DNA of 64,000 nucleotides from Boesenbergia rotunda (lineage: Eukaryota > Streptophyta > Magnoliopsida > Zingiberales > Zingiberaceae). Every line of letters begins with the position of its first letter. Position 1 is the first letter of the stretch. Made by a program: the position numbers and the translations under genes. The stretch lies in assembly GCA_024364735.1 (NCBI GenBank), contig JAGFNQ010004033.1, forward strand, positions 186,001 through 250,000, read 5' to 3'. The notes under the pieces are model-generated. The model was not told where the DNA came from, did not search any database, and saw only the letters and a program-made list of their open reading frames with translations. Of this stretch, positions 55,768-64,000 are shown one piece after another.

Positions 55768-56715
55768 TGTAAGATCGTGGCACTTGCTAGAGGGGGGGGG
55801 GTGAATACCACTTTTTGTCGAACTTTCTCTACGAGAGGGTTAACACAATACAAAAATATAATTGAAAATATGAAGAACAATGCTAACAAGGAGAATTTAC
55901 TTGGTATCCACCTCGAAAGGTGACTAATCCAAGGATCCACACGAGTACACCACCTCCACTATGAAAAGTCTCCTTCAAGGTGGAGAAAACCTTTACAAGG
56001 TTGTCTTCTTCCTCTTTAGAAGATTGAAATGAAAGCTAGAGAAAAAACTGATCACTTTGGGCACTAGCAGCACTTTGGTACAGTAAAAAACTATACCTTC
56101 CTCGTGCCAAAAAGTCCCCTTTAAATAAGAGTAAAGAACAACTCCACGAGTTGTCCAGCCCAACACCAATCGACTGCCCCTTTGGCAGTCGACTGGTCTA
56201 GCCTTAAATGCTAGCCAATGGCTAGTTTTCGGGGTTACTAGTCGACTGCTCCTGGAGCAGTCGACTGGTCTCAGGTCCGAAACCTTCTGTGAGTTTCTAT
56301 TTGCGCTGGCAGTCGACTACCTTTCTACCAGTCGACTGCCCAGCTTCTACAATCACTCTCTCTTACTCCGAACACTATCCTTCATGTGTACCTTCAGGTA
56401 TACACCCTTGGCTTGCCCCTTGAAGTCTTCTTCCACCGGCTATCGTCCCTCGGATGCGCACACAAGCCTTCCCTTGGCTTGCTTCCATGCCACCCTTCAC
56501 GTGTGCCCTTTGAAGTCCACTTCCTGGCATGCCCTTGAAGTCCTCCTCCCTCGGCTATCGTCCTTCAGATATGTCCTCAATGTGTGATTCTCCAAGTCCT
56601 GCAAACTCAATCACACATATCAAATAACAAGATAACACCCTAACCTTAAACATATTGACACACACACATCAAAACCATGATCTTCCCGATCATCCTTGGG
56701 TCGATTGCCCCAACA
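55768..56715 (-). mobile_element. Element L 3' LTR
   Basis: 948 bp, plus-strand TGTAAGATCGTGG..TGCCCCAACA. It holds three facing AGTCGACT pairs (56169-56340). Minus-strand TATA-like sequence in CCCTTTAAATAAG near 56110. Starts directly at the end of fragment J. Confidence 0.85.
56169..56340. repeat. AGTCGACT hairpins with covarying flanks in L LTR
   Basis: Three hairpins: TCGACTGCC/GGCAGTCGA, AGTCGACTGCTC/GAGCAGTCGACT and GGCAGTCGACT/AGTCGACTGCC-like. The flanks change together around a fixed core. A single CCAGTCGACTGC also lies at 57019 in L's interior. Confidence 0.8.
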
Positions 56716-56730
56716 ATCTCCCCCTTTTTG
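56716..56730 (-). other. PPT of element L
   Basis: Minus-strand CAAAAAGGGGGAGAT adjacent to the LTR. A further GTCAAAGGGGGAG tract lies near 56911-56922. Confidence 0.85.
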
Positions 56731-57506
56731 ATGTGTGACAATATGTTTAAGTTAGGAAGAAAATGACAGCCAACAACAGTAATTGAAAACAAGACATAGT
56801 AAGAAAACAAGAGATAACCTCCCTCTTAACCTATGCCTTCTCCATTTTCAATTCTCATAAACCAAAGTTAATCAAAGTTAAGTTACAATCCTAACTTAAA
56901 CCACCCATTCTCCCCCTTTGACACCATTAAAATGATTGCCCACAACAATACTAACCCATGACATCAAATGAGAGAAGTTTGCATTTCTGAAAACTTCTCA
57001 GAATCTAAAATCAGCCGTGCCAGTCGACTGCTGTCAGCTTGAATTACAGGTTTCTGAGCCGAATTTTAGAAACTCCCCAAAAATTTTAGAAAATTTCAAA
57101 TATTGTAAAAATTTACAAGCATGTTTGATATAATAAACTCTAACAAGGAAAAATATTGGTTCATGAAAAATTTCAAACATGCTTGACTTTTGACTAAAGT
57201 TCAAATTTCTTGAAAACCACTAATTTTGTATCAAGTTTTCAAACTAATTATGGACTCATACAACTTCCAAGCTTATGACAAAACATATAAAACACAGAAT
57301 GATTTTCAAATGTTTTAAAATGTTCAACTATGATATTTGAGCAAGATGCCTATTAATTAAACACTTGCTTTCCCCATAGTTGGTTTATTTTTTCATAATT
57401 TGATACATCTAACGACCCAACACTATGCCACAAGCACAAGTGAATCATTTGTATCATCCTAATGGATCAAACACCACCTTCCTATTGTATTGCTCCATGG
57501 TTCATC
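56731..57506 (-). other. Element L 3' non-coding region
   Basis: A/T-rich; no coding potential seen. Contains the extra GGGGGAG tract and one CCAGTCGACTG palindrome. Confidence 0.6.
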
Positions 57507-59135
57507 CTATACTTCTACAAAACACATACCAAGGTTTCTTCTTAAGGATGTGAACTCCGATTCGTGAAGAGTCTTGGTAAAAATGTCGGCAAGGTTTGAC
57601 ATTGACTCAACATAATGTAATTCTATGTCACCCCTTGCCACATGATCCCTAATGAAGTGATGCTTCACTTCAATGTGTTTTGTTCTAGAATGGTGAACCG
57701 GATTTTTAGTCAAGTTAATTGTACTTACATTATCACACAAAACCATGACCTTGGAGTAATGTAACTCATAATCCTCTAAGGTGTGCATGATCCAAAGTAG
57801 TTGGGACACACAACCACCCATTGCCACATATTCGGCCTCCGTTGTTGATAGGGCAACCCATGGTTGTTTCCGACTACTCCAACTAACTAAAGATGACCCA
57901 AGGAATTGACATCCTCCACTAGTACTCTTCCTATCTAGTTTACACCCCGCATAGTCCGAATCGGTGTATCCAAAAAGATCAACATTTGGGGTTCTAGGAT
58001 ACCAAAGCCCGAACATGATTGGTACCTTAGGATCCTTTTTACTACCACTAAATGAGACCCTTTGGTACATGATTGGTACCTTGCACACATACCTACCGCA
58101 AATAATATATCGGGTATACTAGCGGTTAGGTACAATAGACTACCAATCCTGCTCCTATATTGTTTTGAATCTACCATTTTTCCTTCAACATCACTATCCA
58201 TTTTGACATTTGTTCCTATATGGGTAGATGCTATCTTAGCATTTTCTAATCCAAATTTCTTTAGCATTTCCCTAGCATATTTAGTTTGATACACGAGTCC
58301 CTTCATTTGTTTGCTTAACTTGTAGACCCAAGAAGAAAGTCAATTCTCCTACAAGACTCATCTCAAATTCATTTTCCATACACTTAATGAATTCATGGAG
58401 GAATTCACTATTTGTGGACCCAAAGATAATATCATCTACATAAACTTGGGCCACAAATATGTCCTTATCCTTAGATTTTAGGAACAAAGTTGGGTCAATT
58501 GTTCCTCTCTTAAAACCCTTTGACACTAAGAATGAAGAAAGCCTTTCATACCAAGCCCGAGGAGCTTGTTTCAATCCATACAAGGCTTTTCTTAATTTGT
58601 AAACATGTCTAGGGTAGTTTGGGTTTTCAAACCTGGGGGCTTGTTCTACATACACCTCTTTCTTAATGACCCCATTAAGGAATGCCGACTTCACATCCAT
58701 TTGGTGAAGTGTGAAACCCATGTGAGCGGCATAGGCTAGTAAAATTCTAATGGACTCTAATCTAGCTACGGGGGCATATGTCTCATCATAGTCAAGGCTC
58801 TCTACTTGATTAAACCCCCTAGCTACCAATCTAGCCTTATTCCTAGTAATTTTGCCTTGATCATCTAGCTTGTTCCTAAAGACCCATCTAGTGGTGACAA
58901 TGGTACAATCATTGGGTCTAGGAACCAACTCCCATACTTCAATCCTTTCAAATTGATTTAACTCCTCTTGCATAGCTAAGACCCAATTCACATCACCTAA
59001 TGCCTCATCAATAGATTTCGGTTCTAATTGAGAAATCAAGGCAATTTGACTACTATGGTCCCTAAAGTAAGACCTAGTCCTTACCCCTTGAGTGACATCA
59101 CCCACTATTTGGTCAATGGGGTGATCTTGCTGATT
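57507..59135 (-). pseudogene. pol: Sirevirus-like RT and RNase H of element L
   Basis: Minus strand. RT is open from about 59135 to 58281: WVFRNKLDDQGKITRNKARLVARGFNQVESLDYDETYAPVARLESIRILLAYA, MDVKSAFLNG, LYGLKQAPRAWYERLS and catalytic VYVDDIIFGST. A frameshift near 58290 leads to KYAREMLKKFGLENAKIASTH and YRSRIGSLLYLTASIPDILFAV. A second shift near 58070 leads to RNase H: YTDSDYAGCKLDRKSTSGGCQFLG, STTEAEYVAM, KHIEVKHHFIRDHV, LADIFTKTL. Around the second shift CATGATTGGTACCTT occurs twice 54 bp apart (58014, 58068), a small rearrangement. Non-functional. Confidence 0.9.
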
Positions 59136-59859
59136 TTAAAAACCCAGAGTATTATTTCAATTATGATATAACTTAGCTCATTTTTTTTGTCATGTTTGTT
59201 TTTTTTAATTAGGATTGGTTAGTATAAGGACTAAATCAATCAACTGAAATTTGAACAACATAGTATTGGGTGGCGGTGAGATGATAGTACGTTAGGGAAA
59301 CCAATTCTAATAAGGTCAAGTAGTCTCTACTTGGTCTCTTTAGACTGGTGAAACTAGCCGAAGCTACCGATCCAAGACCCAAACTAGTTAGACCAGAATT
59401 TACCAAAAAGTAATTTTGAAGATGAAATTTCTCTAAAGGCTTTGTCTGGGAAAGGGTTGATGATCCAATAAGGCTACGACCAAAGAAAGCCTTGTGCCTC
59501 GCCAAGACCTGGAAGCCAATTTTTGAAATTCAAATTCAATTTACTCTTTGTTAAATTCGAATCTAACACAAATTTTCAGTTAATTTTAGATTCAAATATC
59601 TCTTTTCAAAACAAATTTAAATTGGGTTTAAAAATTAATTTAACTTTTCAAAATTAATCATGGCCTTTTCAAAATAAATCTTTCTATTAAAATATGCATC
59701 TCACAAAATAGTTAAGGATATCCTGTTTTGTCACTTAGAAATGGGTGAGATGCTTAGGACCTAAAAGTTGAGTCCAACCCAACCAACTAATTCAAATTAA
59801 TCAAACTAAAATTAATTCAATTAAATCAAATCTTAATTAAATCAATTAAATTCATCTAA

Positions 59860-60030
59860 CTTTTAAAATTCAAATTTAATACATCTGACTTTTAAAATTC
59901 AAATTTAATTCAACTGACTTTTAAAATTCAAATTTAATTCAACAACTTTTAAAATTCAAATTTAATTCATCTGACTTTTAAAATTCAAATTTAATTCAAC
60001 TAACTTTTAAAATTCAAAGTTAAAATTCTA
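59860..60030 (+). repeat. ~30-bp tandem repeat CTTTTAAAATTCAAATTTAA
   Basis: Six units with spacers TTCAACTGA or TTCATCTGA. It stands at the position of A's larger AT-rich tract, but with a different repeat unit. Confidence 0.8.
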
Positions 60031-60039
60031 ATTAATTTC

Positions 60040-62450
60040 AAAATCCTCAAAAAACATTTTAACTTTTAAACTAAGGTTTAATATTTCAAAATTAACCATT
60101 TTTTTTAAAAAAATTAAGTATTTGTCTCACACAACCCATAAGGTTAACATGTTTGACCACGTAGAACTGGGTGAGACATCTAGGACCTAAAAGCATGATT
60201 CACTATCCTTTTAAATAAAAAAAAAGTTTGCAAAAGTTATTCAAACTTACCTCTAATTTTTAATTTATTGTACTGTACCCTACTTTTTCATTCCTAACAT
60301 TTTTTTTCAATTTCATGTCAAATATCACAATAAATAGAGTCTAGGGCTTGTTCTGATTTAGTCATTAACTTGGTCAAAATAGTCAACCCTAGTCCACATA
60401 GTCAAACATGGTCAACACTGATATCCCTTAAGGAACTTAGATAAAAGTCAGACTGTGTCGGATACAGGGGGAGTTCTTCTTAATCATTTTTGAAAAATTC
60501 AGCTTTTTCAAAAACCTTATGCTCTAAAACTTATTATTATCTCAAAATATGATTTTCAAAAGTTGACTCAAAAACCCTCGTATATTACTATCTCTTTGAA
60601 AAATTAACATCATGATTTTCGAAAACTGTGCTATCATTTCAAGTTATGTTTTCAAAAATTTATCTTGAAAGTTATCATACTCAGAAGATTGTTCAAAATT
60701 ATTCTTTTGATTTTAAAAACCCAAAAGACACAGAGGAAGGTCCACTTCATGATCTACAAGGACTCCTAGGATGTGTCAAATTTAGGAGGAGTTTGAGTCA
60801 AAAGAAGAATTTCTGAAATTTTTTTTGGCAATAATTAATTTTGAAGTTATTAAATAATTCTTATAATTTAAATCAAACCCTAAAACTCAGAGGAAGATCG
60901 CTTGTAGTCAACAAGCTTCCTAGGACTGGGTCAAGTTTAGGGGGAGATCAAATTAAAAGAATTATTAAACATTTTCAAAATTAAATGTTTTCATGCACTG
61001 CAAGTTTAAAATCCTTTTGAAAACTTAAATAATTTTTTCATTCAAAATACCATTATTTTATTTTTCAAAATTCTTGTGGCTTTCCAAAAAGGGTCAATCT
61101 ATTTTTTATAAAAAAGTACTTGCATATTTTTCAAAAATGCATATTTTTCAAATAATACTTATATTTTCAACAGAAAAAATGCATAATATCCTTCAAAGTG
61201 ACTTATAAGATACAAAGTACTTGCATGTCTCAAAAAGCTTAATATCTTTTAAAAAGTACTTGCATTTTTCAAAACAAGTAAACTTATTGATTAAATATTT
61301 TTTGTCATGCATGGACTCAATGAAAATATACACTTGACTCCAATTCTAATTTTTTGAGCATAATTCTTCATTCTTTCAAAATATTGTTAATTAAAAATTA
61401 TCATTTTTAACATTATTCTCTCACTCAAATATTTATGTTTTCAAAACCCATAAGCTCTGATACACAAATTTTAAATGTTTTTCAAAATATATTTTTCAAG
61501 AGTTCTTTATTGATATATGGCCAAGGGGGTGAGTAGAAAATGTTCTTCCTTAAACTTTTTCCTTTTTTAAAGAAACATTATTGAAAACTTCGAGTTGCTC
61601 TTAATTAAGAATTTCCTGTGTGATACTCAGAAGTTTTTCAAAATACCTTTTTTTTACTTAGAAATGGTCTAAAACATAAGGAGAAGAATTTCACATTAAG
61701 GGGGAGAGAAAGGAAATTTTGTTTAATTTTTTTTAAAGTGCTTCAAAAATTTCTAAACATTTCTAAGTGTTTCAAAATTTTTTAAGTGCATGTTTTTTTT
61801 CTTAAGTAAAATTCTTCTTAGTAAACAAAATTTGTCTGAGCAAAACGTTTTTTGAAAATTTTGGCAAATGTTTCTAAGTAGAATTTTTTTTGGTGAAAAA
61901 CGTGTCTAGAACTTTTACAAATTTTTTCAAAATACACAAAGTATTTCCAAGCAAATTCGTCTAAGTGTGCAAATTATTTTAAAACAAATTTTTTCCAATT
62001 CTCAAAGTTGAATTTTTTTTTGGGGAAATTTGGCTTCAAAATTTTGCCTAAGTAAAATTCCTTTTTCCAAAGCCTTGTAAGTAAAAGCTTTTTTAAACAA
62101 AATTTAGGTTTACAAAGCTTTTCAAAATTGTCTAAATGTAAAAAGTTTTTATGCAAATGCTTTTTAAAAACACTTTGTCAAAAAACTTAGAAGTTTTACA
62201 CAAACTTCCAAAGCCATGTTTGTTTTTGATATATGTCAAAGGGGGAGGAAAGGTCAAAGTTAAGTTAAGTGTTTTATAACACAATTATTCAAGGGGAATA
62301 TGAGAAAAAAAAATTTGTTTAGAAAATATTTTCCATTCAAATTACATTGGTTTTAGACAGTTCAGAATTGCTATATTTCATTAGGTCTTAACCTTCTTTC
62401 TTAACTGTTATAAGTTTTTAGTTAACTTTGAATTGTGTTGCCATAAATCA
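60040..62450 (+). other. Element K 3' interior, non-coding, repeated PPT-like tracts
   Basis: TTTTCAAAA-rich sequence with GGGGGAG tracts at about 60467, 60940, 61700 and 62241. Open frames at 60628 and 61974 are low complexity. No domain recognised. Confidence 0.65.
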
Positions 62451-62463
62451 AAAAGGGGGAGAT
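62451..62463 (+). other. PPT of element K
   Basis: AAAAGGGGGAGAT next to the LTR start TGTTGGTGCAGG. Confidence 0.9.
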
Positions 62464-62573
62464 TGTTGGTGCAGGAAGCACTATATCGAACCTTGTTTTG
62501 ATATTGGCAAAGGATTTAAAGTTAAGTGTTATTTGTGTTCTAACGATGTTACTAAGTGTGCAGGAAACAAAGT

Positions 62574-62985
62574 CCTAGCGAAGGGCTGCTAGGCACTTGG
62601 CGAAGGACTGTCAGGAAACAAAGTCCTAGCGAAGGGCTGCTAGGCACAAAGCCCTAGCGAAGGACTACTAGGCACCTAGCGAAGGATTGCCAGGATACAA
62701 AGCCCTAGCGAAGGACTGCTAGGCACCTGGCGAAGGAATGCCAGGATACAAAGCCCTAGCGAAGGACTGCTGGGCACCTGGCGAAGGACTGCCAGGATCC
62801 GAAGCCCTAGCGAAGGACTACTAGGCACCAGGCGAAGGACAGCTTGGGACTGAAGCCCTAGCGAAGGACTACTAGGTACCAGGCGAAGGACAGCTTGGGA
62901 CTGAAGACCTAGCGAAGGACTGCTAGGCACCGGCCGAAGGACAGCTTGGTATCCAAGACCTGGCGAAGGACCACTAGGCAAAAGT
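62574..62985 (+). repeat. Tandem hairpin array in K U3
   Basis: About 16 units with loop CGAAGGACT or close variants and five-base arms that change together: CCTAG with CTAGG, CCTGG with CCAGG, CCAGG with CTTGG (one G-T). It matches the B array in design although the loop differs. Confidence 0.85.
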
Positions 62986-63100
62986 CCAACCGGAGGAACC
63001 GGTTGGCATCAGGTAAATTCTCCCGAGAGGAGTAGGTGAGGACGCGTTCCCCATCGAGGGAACAGTAGGCGTCGGTTCGACCTAGGGCTCCATTTGGGAG
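62980..63100 (+). other. Conserved three-hairpin LTR module (K)
   Basis: CCAACCGG/CCGGTTGG (62986-63006), CTCCC..GGAG, GTTCCC/GGGAAC, then GTCGGTTCGACCTAGGG. Same order as in A and E. Confidence 0.75.
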
Positions 63101-63329
63101 GCCCAAAGTCAGAACCAAGACAGCTAAGGTTGTATAAACTAATATCTTATTTCTTTATGGTGTTTTGGACTAACCCTGGATGCAGGACCGAAGGAACGAG
63201 TGTCTGCAGCTCAGAGAGCCTCAAAGGAGTGAGGCAGCAGCTGACCAGGGTGCCCGGAGTGTCCTGGGAGCCCCCAAGGTGAACACAAAACACATGAAGC
63301 AAAGGCAGGCTTCGACAGCTCATGGGCGG

Positions 63330-63430
63330 GGCGCCCCCGTGCTCCCGGGCGCCCCCGTGCTCCCAGGCGCCCCCGTGCTCCCGGGCGCCCCCGTGCTCCC
63401 GGGCGCCCCCAGCATCCCGGGCGCCCCCAG
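63330..63430 (+). repeat. 18-bp GC-rich tandem repeat GCGCCCCCGTGCTCCCGG
   Basis: Five near-perfect copies, with a diverged copy ending GCCCCCAG. It is strongly GC-rich against an AT-rich neighbourhood and sits about 200 bp upstream of the TATA box. A further GGCGCCCCC pair occurs at 63592-63620. Confidence 0.85.
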
Positions 63431-63617
63431 TTGAAGCTAACGAAGCAGAACCCAGCGAAGCCAATGGATAAGAGGAGACCCGGTCAACCCGGGCACCCCC
63501 AGCATTACGGGTGCCCCCGTCAAAGGCTGATCCCGAGTTTTAAGGGATCAGAGCTGACTGAGATGGATGCGGATCGGCTGACTCATGGGGGGGGGCGCCC
63601 CCGACGTTCCGGGCGCC

Positions 63618-63643
63618 CCCAGGGGCTATAAAAGGGCCCTCGA
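63618..63643 (+). promoter_or_regulatory. Element K LTR TATA box
   Basis: CTATAAAAG with flanking GGGC and GCCC arms, directly after the GGCGCCC block, then CTCGACCCC. The plan equals that of A (10514-10532). Confidence 0.7.
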
Positions 63644-64000
63644 CCCCAAGGCTTCAAACAACACTTCTTCCAACGCCAACTTGCTCTTCGACTCAAAGTG
63701 CTCTGCTCCAGGAACCTTCCACTCACGACTCAAGCGCCTACGATGTCCATCTGCACCAAAGTATAAACTACACCGGACGTCGGTAACGAAGAGCTATTTT
63801 CTTTCAGTTTACTATACTACAATTGTACAACTCTTGTAAACTGTTTTTGCACACTTATAGAATTGCCCCCCGAAAATGGTCAACGAACGTGGGCCTTGGA
63901 GTAGGAGTCGACCTAGGCTCCGAACCAAGTAAAACTACCTGTGTTCGCGATTGTTTTTATTCCGCTGCGTACTTTCTCTAGTTTTTATCCGAAAAGCATT

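Larger units (their letters stand above)
55768..59135 (-). mobile_element. Element L: 5'-truncated Sirevirus-like copia element
   Basis: Minus orientation: 3' LTR (55768-56715), PPT, non-coding stretch and the C-terminal half of pol. It is cut off at about 59135 by sequence belonging to element K, so its integrase, protease, gag and 5' LTR are absent. Confidence 0.85.
59136..64000 (+). mobile_element. Element K: A-like non-autonomous Sirevirus-type element, 5' truncated
   Basis: The interior shows the blocks of element A in the same order: GTATTGGGTGGCGGTGAG block (59254-59525), AT-rich repeats, CACAGAGGAAGG..GGGTGTC/GTTTAGGGGGAG blocks, PPT (62451-62463), then the 3' LTR. The 5' part is lost at the junction with L, and the LTR runs off the window. 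No protein-coding region recognised. Confidence 0.8.
62464..64000 (+). mobile_element. Element K 3' LTR (incomplete at window end)
   Basis: From TGTTGGTGCAGGAAGC. In order: hairpin array (62574-62985), three-hairpin module (62980-63100), branch-point-like GACTAACCC and TGCAG (63168-63185), GGCGCCCCC tandem repeats (63330-63430), TATA box (63628-63635) and a leader/U5 similar in plan to A. Confidence 0.85.

Noticed and set aside
62676..63464. Repeat proteins LGLQSQAVLRLVPSSPS and PGAPVLPGAPVLPGAP
   Set aside because: They are translations of the K hairpin array and 18-bp GC repeat, in an LTR upstream of its promoter.

Overview
The window is nuclear DNA from a flowering plant and consists almost entirely of nested LTR retrotransposons. 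I see no host gene, functional rRNA or tRNA gene, CRISPR array or bacterial feature. Evidence: primer-binding sites of the plant initiator-Met tRNA type (TGGTATCA..), Ty1/copia and Ty3/gypsy polyproteins, kilobase-long TG..CA LTRs and 5-bp target duplications. The abundance of Sirevirus-like copia elements and Tekay-like chromoviruses fits a large plant genome, perhaps a monocot, but I cannot name the species.

Layout (letters are mine). The base layer is copia element I (minus strand, 53044-55441). Copia F (plus) sits in I's LTR; only F's integrase/RT/RNase H (21094-22310 and 37442-38445) and 3' LTR (38479-53043, interrupted) are in the window. F carries three insertions. (1) Sirevirus-like B (1-21093) is in F's integrase region. 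B carries a truncated copia G (1658-8195, itself with a 2.26-kb LTR-like segment H) and, in its 3' LTR, element A (9484-19406, TSD CCGGT). A's 3' LTR holds solo LTR S1 (16200-18672, TSD TTTTG). (2) Sirevirus-like E (22311-37441, minus) sits just upstream of F's RT catalytic motif and carries copia D (25174-32931, TSD GTAAT). (3) Chromovirus C (39344-52162, minus, TSD CCTAT) is in F's 3' LTR and holds solo LTR S2 (41247-44441, TSD GGCCC). Right of I come a Sirevirus-type LTR fragment J (55442-55767), a 5'-truncated Sirevirus-like element L (55768 to about 59135, minus) and a 5'-truncated A-like element K (about 59136-64000, plus, running off the window).

Gene content is retroelement gag, protease, integrase, RT, RNase H and chromodomain. 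The only nearly intact coder is C: its gag-pro and pol frames are broken by one single-base indel and its LTRs are almost identical, so it is very young. A, B and E show no pol in the window and look non-autonomous or internally deleted. E carries a second decayed ORF resembling the putative plant transposon protein domain, preceded by its own TATA-like sequence, short leader and ATG.

The most interesting signal is non-coding. The U3 parts of LTRs A, B, E and K hold tandem arrays of short hairpins whose stems change in a compensatory way (CCCGG/CCGGG, CCTAG/CTAGG, CCTGG/CCAGG) while the loop stays constant. A, E and K follow the array with a shared module of three hairpins ending in GGTTCGACCTAGG, and all four then show branch-point/acceptor-like CTAAY..TGCAG; in A and K a TATA box lies inside an inverted repeat. 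A different palindrome, AGTCGACT with covarying flanks, is shared by gypsy LTRs (C, S1) and copia element L. The three chromovirus LTRs each carry a tRNA-like sequence near one end.
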